DNA of 64,000 nt from Raphanus sativus (lineage: Eukaryota; Streptophyta; Magnoliopsida; Brassicales; Brassicaceae): positions 27,077,640-27,141,639 of the forward strand of contig NC_079513.1 of the NCBI RefSeq assembly GCF_000801105.2, in the 5' to 3' direction. The notes under the pieces were generated by a model. It did no database searches and was not told the origin of the DNA. It saw nothing but the letters and a program-made list of their open reading frames with translations. Positions 22,658 through 34,792 of this stretch are shown here, one piece after another. Numbering within the stretch: the first letter of the stretch is position 1; every line of letters begins with the position of its first letter. The translations under genes and the position numbers were made by a program.

Positions 22658-24162
22658 TCTTCTGAAGTTTTTCAATGTCCAAGATTTCTGCTTCATATTT
22701 GATAATGTATTTGTGCTCATAAAGTGATAAACATAAGCATCATCATTCTAGCAGGTCTTAAAATAGTGAGGAAACATTTCAGAAAAAAAACAAATCTTCT
22801 TCGTTAACAATGATTCTGTGTCTACGGCAACAACAGTTTTTTTCTTTTTCTTTTTGCTAAAAAACAGCAACAACAGTTACAATGGTGTTTGAGGCACATA
22901 GACACGACGACCTTCTTCTGCAACAACAAAAACATGCCATTCTACACAACAATATGATAACTAATAACACAGCTTAGTTTGCATGTATTATGCAAAGTTT
23001 GTATGTACTATGCAATACGTTTGTATGTGAGACGTGTGTCTTTTGAAAATGAATAAAAGACATAATAACAAGGTTTGTATCAACTGCTGAACCGCCTTTA
23101 TTAGGGCACAAAAATATAAAGAATCGGGAAAACAACAATTATACAAATCCAATCAAAATAACAAGATTTAACTTGATATTTGTTCCTTTGTATTTTATTC
23201 TCAAAAATACTCATCAATCCACTCAAATCAAAATTAAAATCAAATTCTCAAACAAATCATTAATATTGAATAACACTTGATTCTAAAATCGGTTTTAAAA
23301 TCATGGAACCAATAACAGCATATTTAAAATTAGATTTTAAAATGATAGAACCAATAACACTTGATTTAAGTTGGATTTTCAAATCTATTAAAATAGCTAA
23401 ACCAATAACACCCCCCAAGCTCTGAGTTGACTGATTTCTAATTAGAGAATTTAAGTTTCTTACCTATTTGTTGAATATTTAAAAAAAAACATTTATCTAA
23501 TAACACAAAAGTAAAATTTGAGTAAAATTTGCAGTTTGTCCGTCTATATTACATCATGATCTAAGACTATTCTACTTTAATCAGATGAATACAATATATT
23601 TTACGATTACGCAATATATAGACGATTGTGATGAATAACTAAGCAACACATGTAAAAACACATGAAAACACATTTAAGACTTTTTTACCCTAAGAATACA
23701 TGAACACTACCATAAGCATTACCACATGTTCCCTAATTGAGATTTAGTAAGAAGATAAAGAGCTGATTATGTTTTATGCAATTGCATCCGTTAGAAGTAT
23801 ACTAAAAAATTCTCAATCATATAAGAAAAATATTTTTATCTTTCACCAACCGTTCTGTTGTCCAATCATTTCATTGCTCCGGTATTTAGTTATATATGAT
23901 TGTAAAATCATTTTGGAATAAATATATTGAAGTAAAACAATTTTACTTTGAGTTCAGCTGAAATATTATCAATTAAGTTGACTATTATTCTTTTACTTTT
24001 ACTCTATGTACTATTGAAAAAGTGAAAGAAAAAACCACTAAGTATTTTTAATTGAAAAGAAAAATAAAATTAACTGGTTTTTCTCGCTCTTTCATCTTTT
24101 TAAATTTTGATATTTACCCGGTTTCCCACCTTTTACTCTATATAACTCCAAAGTTTATTTAA
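22268..24162. other. AT-rich gene-free DNA with repeat debris
   Basis: No gene seen. It includes GTCTG repeats (TCTGGTCTGGTCTGG near 22316-22336), a (TA)n run at 22608-22649, and two patches of repeated AAAATCAA/ACCAATAACA words (22.45-22.55 and 23.2-23.4 kb) that look like old MITE fragments. Confidence 0.5.
22608..22649. repeat. (TA)n microsatellite
   Basis: About 20 uninterrupted TA units followed by a T run. Confidence 0.9.
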
Positions 24163-24525
24163 GGTCATCTCCAACTTAACACTAAATTTTTATTTTAGTG
24201 TGATTTTGACAAAAAAAAATTCTCCAATTTAACACTAGAAATTACACCATTTTAGTACAACACTATAATTTCACACTAAATTTGGTGTAATACTATTCAC
24301 CACATTAAAAATACTATTCATCCAATTAAAATACTATTCACTTATTTTATTAATAAAACACATAATTAAATAAACTAAAAATAAAAACATAAATATAAAT
24401 AATTATATAATTGTTTTTAGTGATAAGTTTAATGTTATGGTTGAGGATGAATATTTTTGGTGATGAAACTACACTAAAATAGTATGATTTTGATAATAAA
24501 ATAGTGTTATAGATTAGAGACGCTC
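24163..24525. mobile_element. MITE with TAA target duplication (PIF/Harbinger-like)
   Basis: TAA at 24160-24162 and TAA at 24526-24528 flank a 363-bp AT-rich element. Its ends are inverted: GGTCATCTCCAA on the left against GAGCGTCTCTAA read inward from the right, and both continue into AACACT. There is no coding capacity. The TIR style and the 3-bp TAA duplication fit Tourist-like non-autonomous elements. Confidence 0.65.
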
Positions 24526-25120
24526 TAAGTCAATCACCAATACAAAATAAAAATAAAAATAAAAGGGCAAGACAAGTGACATGTTTCAAATTACCAGGGA
24601 GGAGGTTAGGTAGCAAGAATCTTTGCACGGTACACGTTTATGGGATCATTCATCTGTCTTCCATCACGTATATGTGACAGCCTTGTCCCTCCCTCTAGGC
24701 TCTTCCACGATTCACTTTTATCATTGGTCTCTAATCAGATGTTATATCTAGCTACACTGTTGACGCTTTAGGTTTTAATGTCTTTTTAGGAAAAAACGAT
24801 TAATTAAGAAAAATTAATGTTTATTAATTGTTTCAAATCTCATAAGTCTTCTTGCTTATACCTGTGCTAGATACTGGGAATTGTGGACTTTTTGACTCAA
24901 ATTTTTTTAGTATGCGGACTCAACCGTTGATAATACCGTTTAGAACGTAACTACAGTATTTCCTAAGTAGTTAGACTAGCGATCACGAGTATTTACTCTC
25001 AAGACCCATAACACCACCATCCACTTAGTATAGTATATTGAAAATTTATAAGCAAAATAGTTTTTGGATTTCTAGGTTTCGATAACGTAAGATTTTGTGT
25101 GGATTGATTGTGCGTTACAA

Positions 25121-25397
25121 TAGGTCTGATCGGTAACGGCTGTAAATTTAAAAAATTTGCTGTAGAAAAAAGTTGTAGACTTTTAGCTTTAACTTTAAAT
25201 TTTATTGCTCTAAATTATATGGAAAGCTCAAAAAAATTGATCTGAATATTTAGTTTTAGAAAGCACTTACACAGCTGTAAATTATTTCTGGAGCTGTAAT
25301 TTTTATAAAATCATTAAAGCTTGATTGCTGTGAATTTGATGCTTTAAAAATAAATGGTGCTCTGGACAGCACATACAGCCATTACCAATCACACCCA
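25121..25397. mobile_element. Non-autonomous DNA transposon (MITE) with about 22-bp TIRs
   Basis: The left end GGTCTGATCGGTAACGGCTG mirrors the right end read in reverse, GGGTGTGATTGGTAATGGCTG. The interior is AT-rich with inverted TTGTAGA/CTGTAAT words. No clear target duplication was found. Superfamily is uncertain, possibly hAT. Confidence 0.6.
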
Positions 25398-25482
25398 ATA
25401 TCTAAATCTGTTTTCATGAATTAGAAGCTGCTAGAGATTCTTAGTAGCAAACCAAATTTCGAATGAAAAAAAAAGGAAATAC

Positions 25483-26703
25483 CTATACTATTAAAACAGG
25501 AGAACTTTTTATCGACTATGTTTTGGACTATCAAAAAAGTCATAACAGTCCAACTAAAATAATTTTATTAGTTATTATCATATAATGTTTTTCTAATCTA
25601 ACAAATATCTATTAATATTTCAAGATTTGTAAAATAGAATTAATTTAACTTCCTATTTTTTCTCTTACAACTAACTTAATAATATTTTGAAAATAAGATA
25701 TCTAAAAGATATTGTCAAGTATCCTTTTCTAAGATTTTATTATAAAAATATATTTTATGTCTTTTTATTTAAGATGTAAACATAAATTCTTTTTAATATT
25801 TATTTTTAAATAATAAAATTCGTAATAATATTAAATAAATTATTAACAAATATTAATTCTTTCATTATAGAATAAAAATAATATTCCCATAATGTTTATA
25901 TTCATAATTAAATTAATACATCAACTAATAAATATAAAGTAAGTTAATTAATTTATTAAATATTTTATAAATCATAAAATTAAAGAATAACATACATTCA
26001 TGAATTTTACCACATACTTCAACGTATTAAAATAAAATATTAAAGTAAGATATATAAAATAAGAAATGATTACATATTTAAATTTGAGTATTAAAAATAA
26101 TTCAATACAGTATGATACGGGTTGAATGAAGTATATTTTATTTATATAATAATAAAATAAATTTTGACCAATATAAAAATTAAAAATAGTTTCTTACTAT
26201 AATTTACAGCTTTAAATATAAGTAAAATTAATAATTATGGGTTTTATAAATGAATTATCTTATTTTAAACAAATTATATTTTTTAATTTTAATTTATGTA
26301 TCTATAAAAACAATTTTAAATAAAAATACATGTATTAAATTTCTAATTTTCAGTAGATAAATGTTTGAAAAAAAAACTAAGCCCATTGATCCGGGTCGGG
26401 TAAACATAAGTATAATTATATTAAGTTATTTTCATAAATAACTGAACGGTTTATATATCTCTTGAACCAAAAAAGAAAAAAAATTATAGTCAAACTGAAA
26501 CCGAAATCCAAAAAGAAAAACAACCTAAAATCAAAACAAAAAACCAAACATTATATTTAAACATATTGTTAATAAAAAGACGGGTTAATAAATTTGTTGA
26601 CTAAACCAATCTCAAACATTTAACAAACGAAGAAGATCAATACATAGGATGATGACAAAAAAAAAATCTTATCCGTCCTTTGAAAGGGCGGGTCAAACTC
26701 TAA
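25483..26703 (+). mobile_element. Non-autonomous Helitron-like element
   Basis: The left end CCTATACTATTAAAACAGGA resembles the TCTATACTATTAAAA start of Brassicaceae Helitrons. The right end has a GC-rich hairpin (CCGTCCTTTGAAAGGGCGG at 26673-26691), then GTCAAACTCTAA and T, matching the 3' hairpin plus CTRR plus T rule. The body is about 85 percent AT with no coding frame. Confidence 0.6.
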
Positions 26704-27597
26704 TATATATTATTAAAATATAAGTACAAATATAATTTATCCCTTAATTTTACAAGTTATTTATATTTCAATGCCACTGAAGCTATAATTTTCTTTCACA
26801 TTAATTAATGTTGTCTTTTCTAATTAATAAATACATTTTCCTAATTCAAATTCTTACCTACAAAAATGGAAACAATTTATTAAACGTAAGAAAAATAGAG
26901 AAAATAGAAATGGTAAAATATATTCTTTTATTGTGCCATCGCTTAACTGTAACATCCATTTTTCTCTTCACGTACAAACAGTGGAGGATTACTTTAGCTT
27001 TTAAGAAAAATATTAAAAAAACATGACTTCAAGTCTTCATTGCTATCATACATAATTAATCCTAAAAGTCCAATGTTCAATCACGTTCTCCATGGTATCA
27101 TATGGATATCACCTCTTTGTGAAGTAAATTGTGCAGTGCAATCATCAACACATGTATTAATTACTGTAACATATAACCGAGTTAGATACAGATATATTTC
27201 TTAGAGAATAAAATGCAAATATCTATACAAATCCATTTTTGTAATCTTTCTACACAAATCAGATAGAAAATGTTTATACGGCCACATGTCAGACTATGAA
27301 AATAAACAACAACAGCGCAAGATTTTTTTTTTATAAATTTATTTTATTTCCAAATATGTTTATATATTTTATATATTTATAAATTTATTTTATTTTTAAG
27401 GGATGTTAAGATTTCGGAATTGAAAAAATTATGACCCACCTCTATATTATTTTAATTAAGAAATTTAAATTTTATATAAAAATATTTTATTAAACTTTTA
27501 ATTTTAATTTTTATTATAACTACAAATATTAAATTTTAATAACGTTTAAATATTACAAATATATCACATAGTATAAAAAGAGTAAAAACATAAAATA

Positions 27598-27631
27598 AAT
27601 ACCCGCCTGGTCGGACGGATCAAGCTCTAGT
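27598..27631 (+). mobile_element. 3' terminus of a second Helitron-like element
   Basis: A GC-rich potential hairpin, CCCGCCTGGTCGGACGGAT, is followed by CAAGCTCTAG and T, the same terminal layout as at 26.70 kb. Its 5' end was not found. Confidence 0.5.
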
Positions 27632-28406
27632 AGCAATTAAAGTCGTTGACGAGCAGCCACATGAAAACCAACTCTCTTGAATCACATACTATATGATGTT
27701 TATAACAATGATGCCATCAATGGACGTTTTATTAAAAGTGGCTTTGTTTGCACAAGACATTGTGTTTACTCACTTATTGCTCTTTAGCTTTTCAGTATAA
27801 ATGGTGAATTTGTGGACCATATATTACACAAATTGGGAACATCATTTTTTCTTGTTTGTTTTATTCGTTTATTAGTAATTCTGCTATTCAAAATTGTGTT
27901 GAAAAAGGATGATGCCCCCACGAATGATTACGAAATATCACAATACTTTATATGTAAACTGAAAACAATTTCAATAGACTCTATGAATATTTTATCAAAT
28001 GAAAAAAAACTTTATCAGGCTTTTTGTCTACCGAGAAGTTGTATATGGTCGGTAGAATTATTCAAATGCAGAAAAGTTAGCTTATGTTCACTAAAATGTA
28101 TTAAGAATATAACAAAACAATGTTTTATATTTATTTATTTTTGTTCAACAACAATGTTTTATATTTAAATATGAAGAATACGTATATATACAAAGCTGTT
28201 TACCAAATACAAGCTTTATTAAAAAAACTCGCGTCTACCGCAAATCAGATACAAACTGATCCACGACATTACATGGTTCTCTAACTAAGAGAATCCCTTA
28301 TTAGCTATATAGTAAACATACATAATGGTGAAACCCTATTCTTGGGCTTGCTAAACCACGAATTTAACCAGTAAGCAACCAACGGATCATATGAAGTTCT
28401 TTTCGA
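27632..28406. other. Spacer and 3' flank of MYB29
   Basis: A 118-codon frame at 27812-28168 has AT-driven composition (Ile/Leu/Phe/Lys) and no family resemblance, so I do not call it a gene. 28.19-28.40 kb is probably the MYB29 3' UTR. Confidence 0.4.
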
Positions 28407-29831
28407 CTAATCTTGGTTCGTATCATGAGAAAAGTCGGAATCGTCAAGAAGATAATTGGACCAATCGGTTAGGTTTCGCATCATACTGTCTTCATCAACG
28501 CTTGTTGATGAGACATCATCAGACAAAAGGAGATCTTGATCATATCCTATAATGTCATCAGCTTCCTCGGCTGCATCGTTATTAAATTGCTCCAGAAACT
28601 GCGAGAAATCGTAGTCAGAATTGTTGAGATCAAAGTTCATGCATATATCTTCCTTCATATGATCGATATATTCAGATGAGTTAGAGAATGGATCGAGTTC
28701 GTCCATCTGAAATTGACTAGTCTCGGAAAAGCCATCATTGAGACATGGCTGGGACAGAGTTGTAGAGGGGATCAAGGTTCCTTCCATGGACGCTGATATG
28801 ATATTACCCATGGAAGCTGCCTTAGTTGCAACTTTGTTTAACAGTTCTGATGTAGCACTCGATTTCTTGGGTTTCAAGGAACCATAGTTTCTCGGTGTCT
28901 CCTCACTGTTGCATGAGCCTGAAGAGAGATGAAGAGACTTTGGAGACATGGAACCCGAGTGTGATTGCTCATCTAGGTTACTCGGGTTTGAGTCATCTTG
29001 GAAATCAGAAGTCTTGGGCGTGGCTGGTTCAGGGTTAGAGGCAAGTGGCTTTTGGGTCAAGGGATCGATACCCTGATCGAGCAGGCGTTTCTTGAGATGT
29101 GTGTTCCAGTAGTTCTTGATCTCGTTGTCTGTTCTTTTGGGCAAATGTCTTGCTATTACCGACCATCTTGTACGCACAACGAAAAGAATAATAAAGCAAA
29201 ACTAATTTGATCATGTGTTAAAATTTAGAATATTAGTCTCATGTTTCATAATAATTATTATTTTGATATTTCTTGACACAAATTAAGAAATATATAAGAT
29301 AAATTCATTATGTTCAGTTGGTGATTGGTATTTTGTTCTAATTAAAATGTATTCAAATCTGACTTCTGTTTTTTGAGGTTAACTTATATTTTTATATCAT
29401 TTATTTAAAAAGTTAAAACTAATGTTGTAAGCTTAAAATTGCAGAAATAATGGTAAACCGAAGTGTATTACTTGTTTCCACGTGAAGCGTGAAGCATGAT
29501 GATAATCTGCTCCTCCTCGTAGCTAAATTCTCCTCTCTTGATATCTGGTTTCAAGTAGTTAGCCCATCGCAATCTACAACTTTTTCCACATCGTTTTAGT
29601 CCTAAACACCATAGCCATACAAACATCATGAGCTAGACCATACATAATTCATATATACAAAACTATATATTATGCATGCAAGTGTCGAAATAATATACCA
29701 GCTTTTTGGGGAATGTCACGCCATCCTCCTTCGCCATGTTCTTGAATGTAAGAAATGAGTTTCTTGTCTTCTTCAATGGTCCATGCTCCTTTCTTCAGCC
29801 CTTCTCCCACACAACATGCCTTTCTTGACAT
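28407..29831 (-). CDS. MYB29: R2R3-MYB transcription factor MYB29 ortholog (aliphatic glucosinolate activator)
   Basis: Exons 29831-29699 (133 nt), 29601-29472 (130 nt) and 29166-28407 give 340 residues. The first two exon lengths are standard for R2R3-MYBs. It starts [21 protein letters not shown]2 and R3 are complete through [20 protein letters not shown] and [20 protein letters not shown]. The C-terminal part has the subgroup 12 traits of MYB29: [68 protein letters not shown] and [13 protein letters not shown]. Known role: with MYB28 and MYC bHLH partners it activates methionine-derived glucosinolate genes in the nucleus. MYB28 and MYB76 were weighed and fit the tail less well. The 5' leader ends in a long GA/GAA repeat directly before the ATG. 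Confidence 0.93.
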
Positions 29832-29837
29832 TTTTTT

Positions 29838-29932
29838 GCTTCTTCTTCTTCTTCTTCTTCTTCTTCTTCTTCTTCTTCTTCTTCTTTTTCTTCTTCTCTC
29901 TCTCCCTCTCTTTCTCTCTCTCTCTCTCTCTG
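29838..29932. repeat. (TTC)n then (TC)n microsatellite in the MYB29 5' leader
   Basis: About 15 or more TTC units (29838-29887), an imperfect stretch, then TC units to 29932. In the MYB29 transcript it reads GA-rich, then GAA-rich, ending about 7 nt before the start codon. It is likely to vary in length. Confidence 0.9.
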
Positions 29933-32900
29933 ATATGAAAGAAGAAGATAAACAGAAACGTCGTCTAATTTAAGGCAATAGACCAATGGATCTGGTCAGG
30001 AGAACTTTAATGCATTTGAATATGAAACTAACTGAGAAACTATGATAGATGGTTAATTGATTACGTGTTTTCATGTTCAGGAACATTTGAAACAATGGTA
30101 GAAAAAGTCGAAGATATATGAAAGATCTAAGACATAGCGAGCTACTTCTCTAAATCATATGTGTTTATGAGCATATATATAAGCCCTATGATGAATTAAC
30201 TTTACACGTGCCAATATACTATATAAAATCACGTAGAATAAATAAATTAAAATAATAATGATAACAATATTGACTCTATAAGTTTAGTGACCATATCTTT
30301 TCTTTGGAGTTACTGAAACTGTTCAAATGGTTTGATAGAGAAAAATGAAATAAGTCAAATAACGTTGTGCGAGTAAATAATAATAATACAGTGCCGACCA
30401 AAAAGAGTGAAAATATGGTTATCATATCATTTCAAATTATAATGCAAAATATAAGAAGTATATTTTGTGGTAAAATCATAAATCTATTTCTCCCTTTCTC
30501 TTCTCCTCTTTGAAACAATTTAATTATTTACACTTTTCATCTCTCTGACATCCAGCATTTTATTGGCGTCCTGCATTTTGCCCACATCGGAGATGGTTTC
30601 CATCTAGTTTTTTTCAAAAAAAAAAAATAAAAAAAAAATAACTATGTCTCGTTTTCATCCGGAGTTTAAGAATCCTTTTTAATTGTTTTATAGTTTTGTT
30701 TTGAGACATTCATATCTGAAAAGGATATACAACTTATAAGGTGCAGTGATACGTCTTCAGATGACTCTCCGGTGCTTTCTCACGGTGATTCTCACCTAAA
30801 TGTTCATGTCCGAATCACTGAAAAGTGCGGTGAAAAGGTCGGAAGTCTTGTTTACATCCATATAGTAGTACCTTACCTCTCAAGCCTTATATGTTTATGT
30901 GTAGTAACTTATAATAAAAATGTGCATCAATGTAATTTATGTTAACTAAGTTGCCATTTTTTTCAAAAAAAAAAAACTAAGTTGCCATTTATTTGGTCAT
31001 GCGACGTGAGATCATCATGCTTTATATTTCATTAAGAAAATTCATGATTGAATTACCGTCGGTGGTATTAATCTCCCCTAAAAACTTATTTGAGCCTCAG
31101 CCCAATTGTTATTTAAATAATATTTAAATAATATATACCCTAAAATGAATCATCACGTGTTGTAGCATCAGTCCTATTTGTTTGCCACTTTGGATAGTAA
31201 CACTAACTAAAGACTGTACGCATAATTCAATTAAAGTCATTTTGCTTAATTATTAATTAGTGTTCGTTTCTCATATATCTCACTCGGCCTTCTCTGTAGC
31301 TTTTTTCGTTTCTAAAAATCTGTTAATTACGCCTCTTCAGAACTTGCGGAGTTAAACTAAAATAGTAAGTAACCCCACAGAAACATATCACACCACTTTA
31401 AGCAAAACGAAATAAAACAAATCACATCAATTGTATGTTATTGGAGTGCATATTTCATATGTTAAAGAAATAATTATAAATAAATTTACATACAATATTG
31501 CTTAATACAATCTCAACTTTAAAATTGACTAGAGAGAGAGTAGAGACGCAAGCCCTGCTCGAATGACGGCTGGATTTTCAAAATGGGATGAAATCTTCTT
31601 TTTATTTTCTCGCTAACTAGTGGGATAAAATCTTGCCATATATAATGATTAGCGGAGTACATATATAATAATAATTTTCAAAAAAATTTATAACATTAGT
31701 CACATGAAGTATTTTATGTTAATTTTATCTTTCAAATGCAGGTAAGTAGAAATTATTTGTCCAAAATTGTTATTTCATTTATTAGTGGCAATCTTTTCAA
31801 AACTGGTTCACTACTGATATAATAAAAATTCGAAATCACCTAAGATTGCATTATTATAGTTAAGGAATGAGAAATTCCCCGAAGTAAATAAAAAAAACGT
31901 ATAAATATTTTATTAGTTATTTTCTGGCATGTTTGTTGCTTAGGTTGTCACTTTCATGATCAGTACAAGTGCGAAATGGAATAATTTTTTGGGTTAATAT
32001 GCAAGTTGAAAATAATGTGGCATGATTGATACAGATAAAACATGGACGCAGTAGAGAGACGATCGGAGGTGCACCTAATTTGATATTTGCATTATTGTAT
32101 GTTGATTAATATACGAAATCTACAGATATTATCATCGTACGGATACACTATAAGATTAGTATCACCTTGCATGGCTGTTAAACTATTGGCAGTGATGCAA
32201 AAAACTATTGGCAGTGATGCATGTACAATATAAGAATCTGAGTTAGTAATGCATGTACAATATTGTTCAATGAAAACTGAGTTAACATCATATATTTTAA
32301 AAGCGTAATTGGATTTTCATTGCTTAAGTAGAATTCACAGTTATTTAATACATAATCATTTCAGAATGATTTAATGAATTAGTAAAAAAAATCTTAATAC
32401 CTTGTGAATAAGAAAATAGGTTATAAAATGTGATCTGTAATAGTATTAGCATGTAAGATCAGTCCTAAGATCATCATTTTAGAAAAAAAGAACAAAGGAG
32501 CTGATAGATTGATGTTGGACCTGGATAAAGAGAGATTGAGACAAACAGGCAATAGTCATGGAGCACTAGTGAATCCTAAAAGAATAGAGAGAAATAAATT
32601 CAAACTAAAAACAAAGTGAAGAAATGATACAACGTGGAGCCAAAGGAGAGAAACAACTATGACATATGCCCATTGACATTAATCATATGAGAGGTTCATG
32701 CATGTGGGTCTCCGACTCTTCTATTTTAATTTTAATTTTATTCTCCTTTTAACAAATATTTTTTTCTAATACTTCTAAGTATATTATTACTTGTAAGGAG
32801 AAATATGACAATAAACTTCCCAAAAATGATGATCAACCGAAAATCAGGCGAAAATGCAAAACCACATGACTAATAATATGGGTTGAGAACAATACGAAGA

Positions 32901-33680
32901 GCCCAAATGTTACATATCTGCAAAACAACGCAACTACTTTGTGTCGGAGCACCAAATGACGTTTATGGGTTATACCTGAGTTAGATAGAGCACCGCCAGA
33001 CTTCACGGTACATATCTAAACCAGCAACTCAATTACTGATCAAGGAAGTTCAGGAATTATTTCACAGCTAGTTTGCAAGTCTTGAACGTCTGCAGTCTAC
33101 ATTAACCCAGTAAGGCAAGCAATCAAATTTGGCCCATAGGATTTATGGGCCTAAGAATGGTTCAGTTTTAGTGATATAACTGAAAAGTTAATATGCACGA
33201 GATGTTAAGAATGGGCCTAAGGATGTAAGACAAAAATATTTTTATACATTCACTATCGTTTTTTTGAAAAGAAACGATCGGGTTACTGTGTTTGCAGAAT
33301 GAATATTTAAATCCGTGCACTCTAGTGTCAAAATTGGTTTAATTTCTATACTGAGTTCACATCCCTACGCTCCGTACTCGACGAAAGCATGGTATAAAAA
33401 GAATAAAAAAATCTATCTACGAAAGCATGCTTTAGTTGTATAGAATCTTTAGGTTAAATAGCTAGTCTGCCAATTATGTTTTTTTTCATGGCTATAGGTC
33501 TCAATTTCCTAAAAAAAAATAGGAAATCTCTAAAAAAAAAAAAGAATCATCATCGTTGTCGCATCTTCTCCATGGACGAGTACACTAGCATGAAATCCGC
33601 CGCCGAAGTAATCTTATTCTCCTTATCGCTTTTGTCTCACTCTATTTTTTTATTCTCCTTATTTGCGCCGTTTGGATCTT
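29933..33680. other. MYB29 promoter side and long gene-free spacer
   Basis: No gene supported over 3.7 kb. The first kilobase is presumably MYB29 promoter. There are poly-A runs (30617-30640), a local duplication of ACTATTGGCAGTGATGCA (about 32182-32221) with a repeated ATGCATGTACAATAT nearby, and AT-rich transposon debris. An upstream frame at 33476-33694 overlaps the leader of the next gene and is not called. Confidence 0.45.
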
Positions 33681-34792
33681 ATGGATACTACTAAACGTAT
33701 GTTTGAGGAGCAAAGAAGCCGGTCAGTGGATACTCTTTTTTTTTGTTAGATTTGTAATCTTCCATATGTGTTCTTGATTATATATACTTTGATCTTTAAT
33801 TAGGGTTAAGATTTCCGTAGAGGGATACGATACTTCAATTCCTGCGGTTGATATTGCGAATGCCTTGACGAGTCACTTCGGTTCATGTGGACGAATCTGT
33901 AATCTTGTCATTCCCCGAGACCCTGTAACCAATGCTGTAGACAGGTTTGTGGAATATCAATAACAAGATGTGATTTATTCATTTATTCCTAGGCTCTATC
34001 TAGCTGAATCTTTTTTTTTTTTGGTCTCCAGCAAATGTTCTTTTTTTTCAACTTAGCGGAGAAGGCGCAGAAGAGAAGGCCTTGGCACTTGATGGAACTG
34101 ACATGGGGGGATGGAATGTAGTTGTTAAGGTTTTACCGCACGAAGACCTTGAGTTTACTACTGATCAGTTGGCTGCTATGAGTATTTCACACTTTAAGAA
34201 AACCAGGTAAGTTAATGCATGCATGCATGCATTTTAGACATTGAGTTTCACTACCGATCAATTTGAGTATCTTCTTCTTGCAGGAGCCAAGGCATTTCCG
34301 TTGAAGGATATGACACTTCCCTTCCTTCGGATGATGTCAAGAGGGCTTTGAGTAAGCATTTCGCTTCATGTGGAGAGATAACTGATGTTTTTGTTCTCAA
34401 AAGGTTTGTTACCTTCATCCTCAAATATTGTGTGCTTAACTTTTTTTCTTTTCCCCACCAGCTGAAAATCGTTTCTTTCTTCTTACAGACGGGCTCTTAT
34501 TTACTTCTTCGGATGGGACGCAAGACATAAGGCAGTGGAACTCAGTGGACGTAACATGAGAGGTTGGGAACTAGTTGTTAAGGCCTTGCCAATACCTAAA
34601 AGAAAACCCGGTCCACCTAGTGTTCCTTTTGGCTATACTGTCCCAGGTATTATTATTACATAGATTTGTTTCTTGGTTCTTGATGTTAAAAAAAAAGTGA
34701 AACTAATTCTCATGAGTTGGTGGTTTATTTTAGCTGAATGTGTTGAGGCTGCTCATAAGATACATATGGCTCAAAAGATGACGGCAGAGTAG
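33681..34792 (+). CDS. Two-module nucleolin-type RRM protein
   Basis: Exons 33681-33721, 33804-33944, 34057-34206, 34284-34403, 34489-34646 and 34734-34792 give 222 residues starting MDTTKRMFEEQRSR. Module 1: VKISVEGYDTSIPAVDIANA, FGSCGRICNLVIPRDPVTNA, then GEGAEEKALALDGTDMGGWN. Module 2: ISVEGYDTSLPSDDVKRALS, FASCGEITDVFVLKRRALIY, then AVELSGRNMRGWELVVKALP. Each is a degenerate RRM with the ISVEGYDTS beta-1 of plant nucleolins. Module 1 lacks the beta-3/RNP1 strand at the chosen acceptor. It shares sequence and intron position with the RRM of the chimeric gene at 1.1-1.66 kb, so they are paralogs. RNA binding is plausible for module 2. Start choice is uncertain because several ATGs lie upstream. 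Confidence 0.65.

Noticed and set aside
27812..28168. 118-codon frame near MYB29
   Set aside because: AT-driven composition, no motif, no neighbour logic; the length is unremarkable in such DNA.
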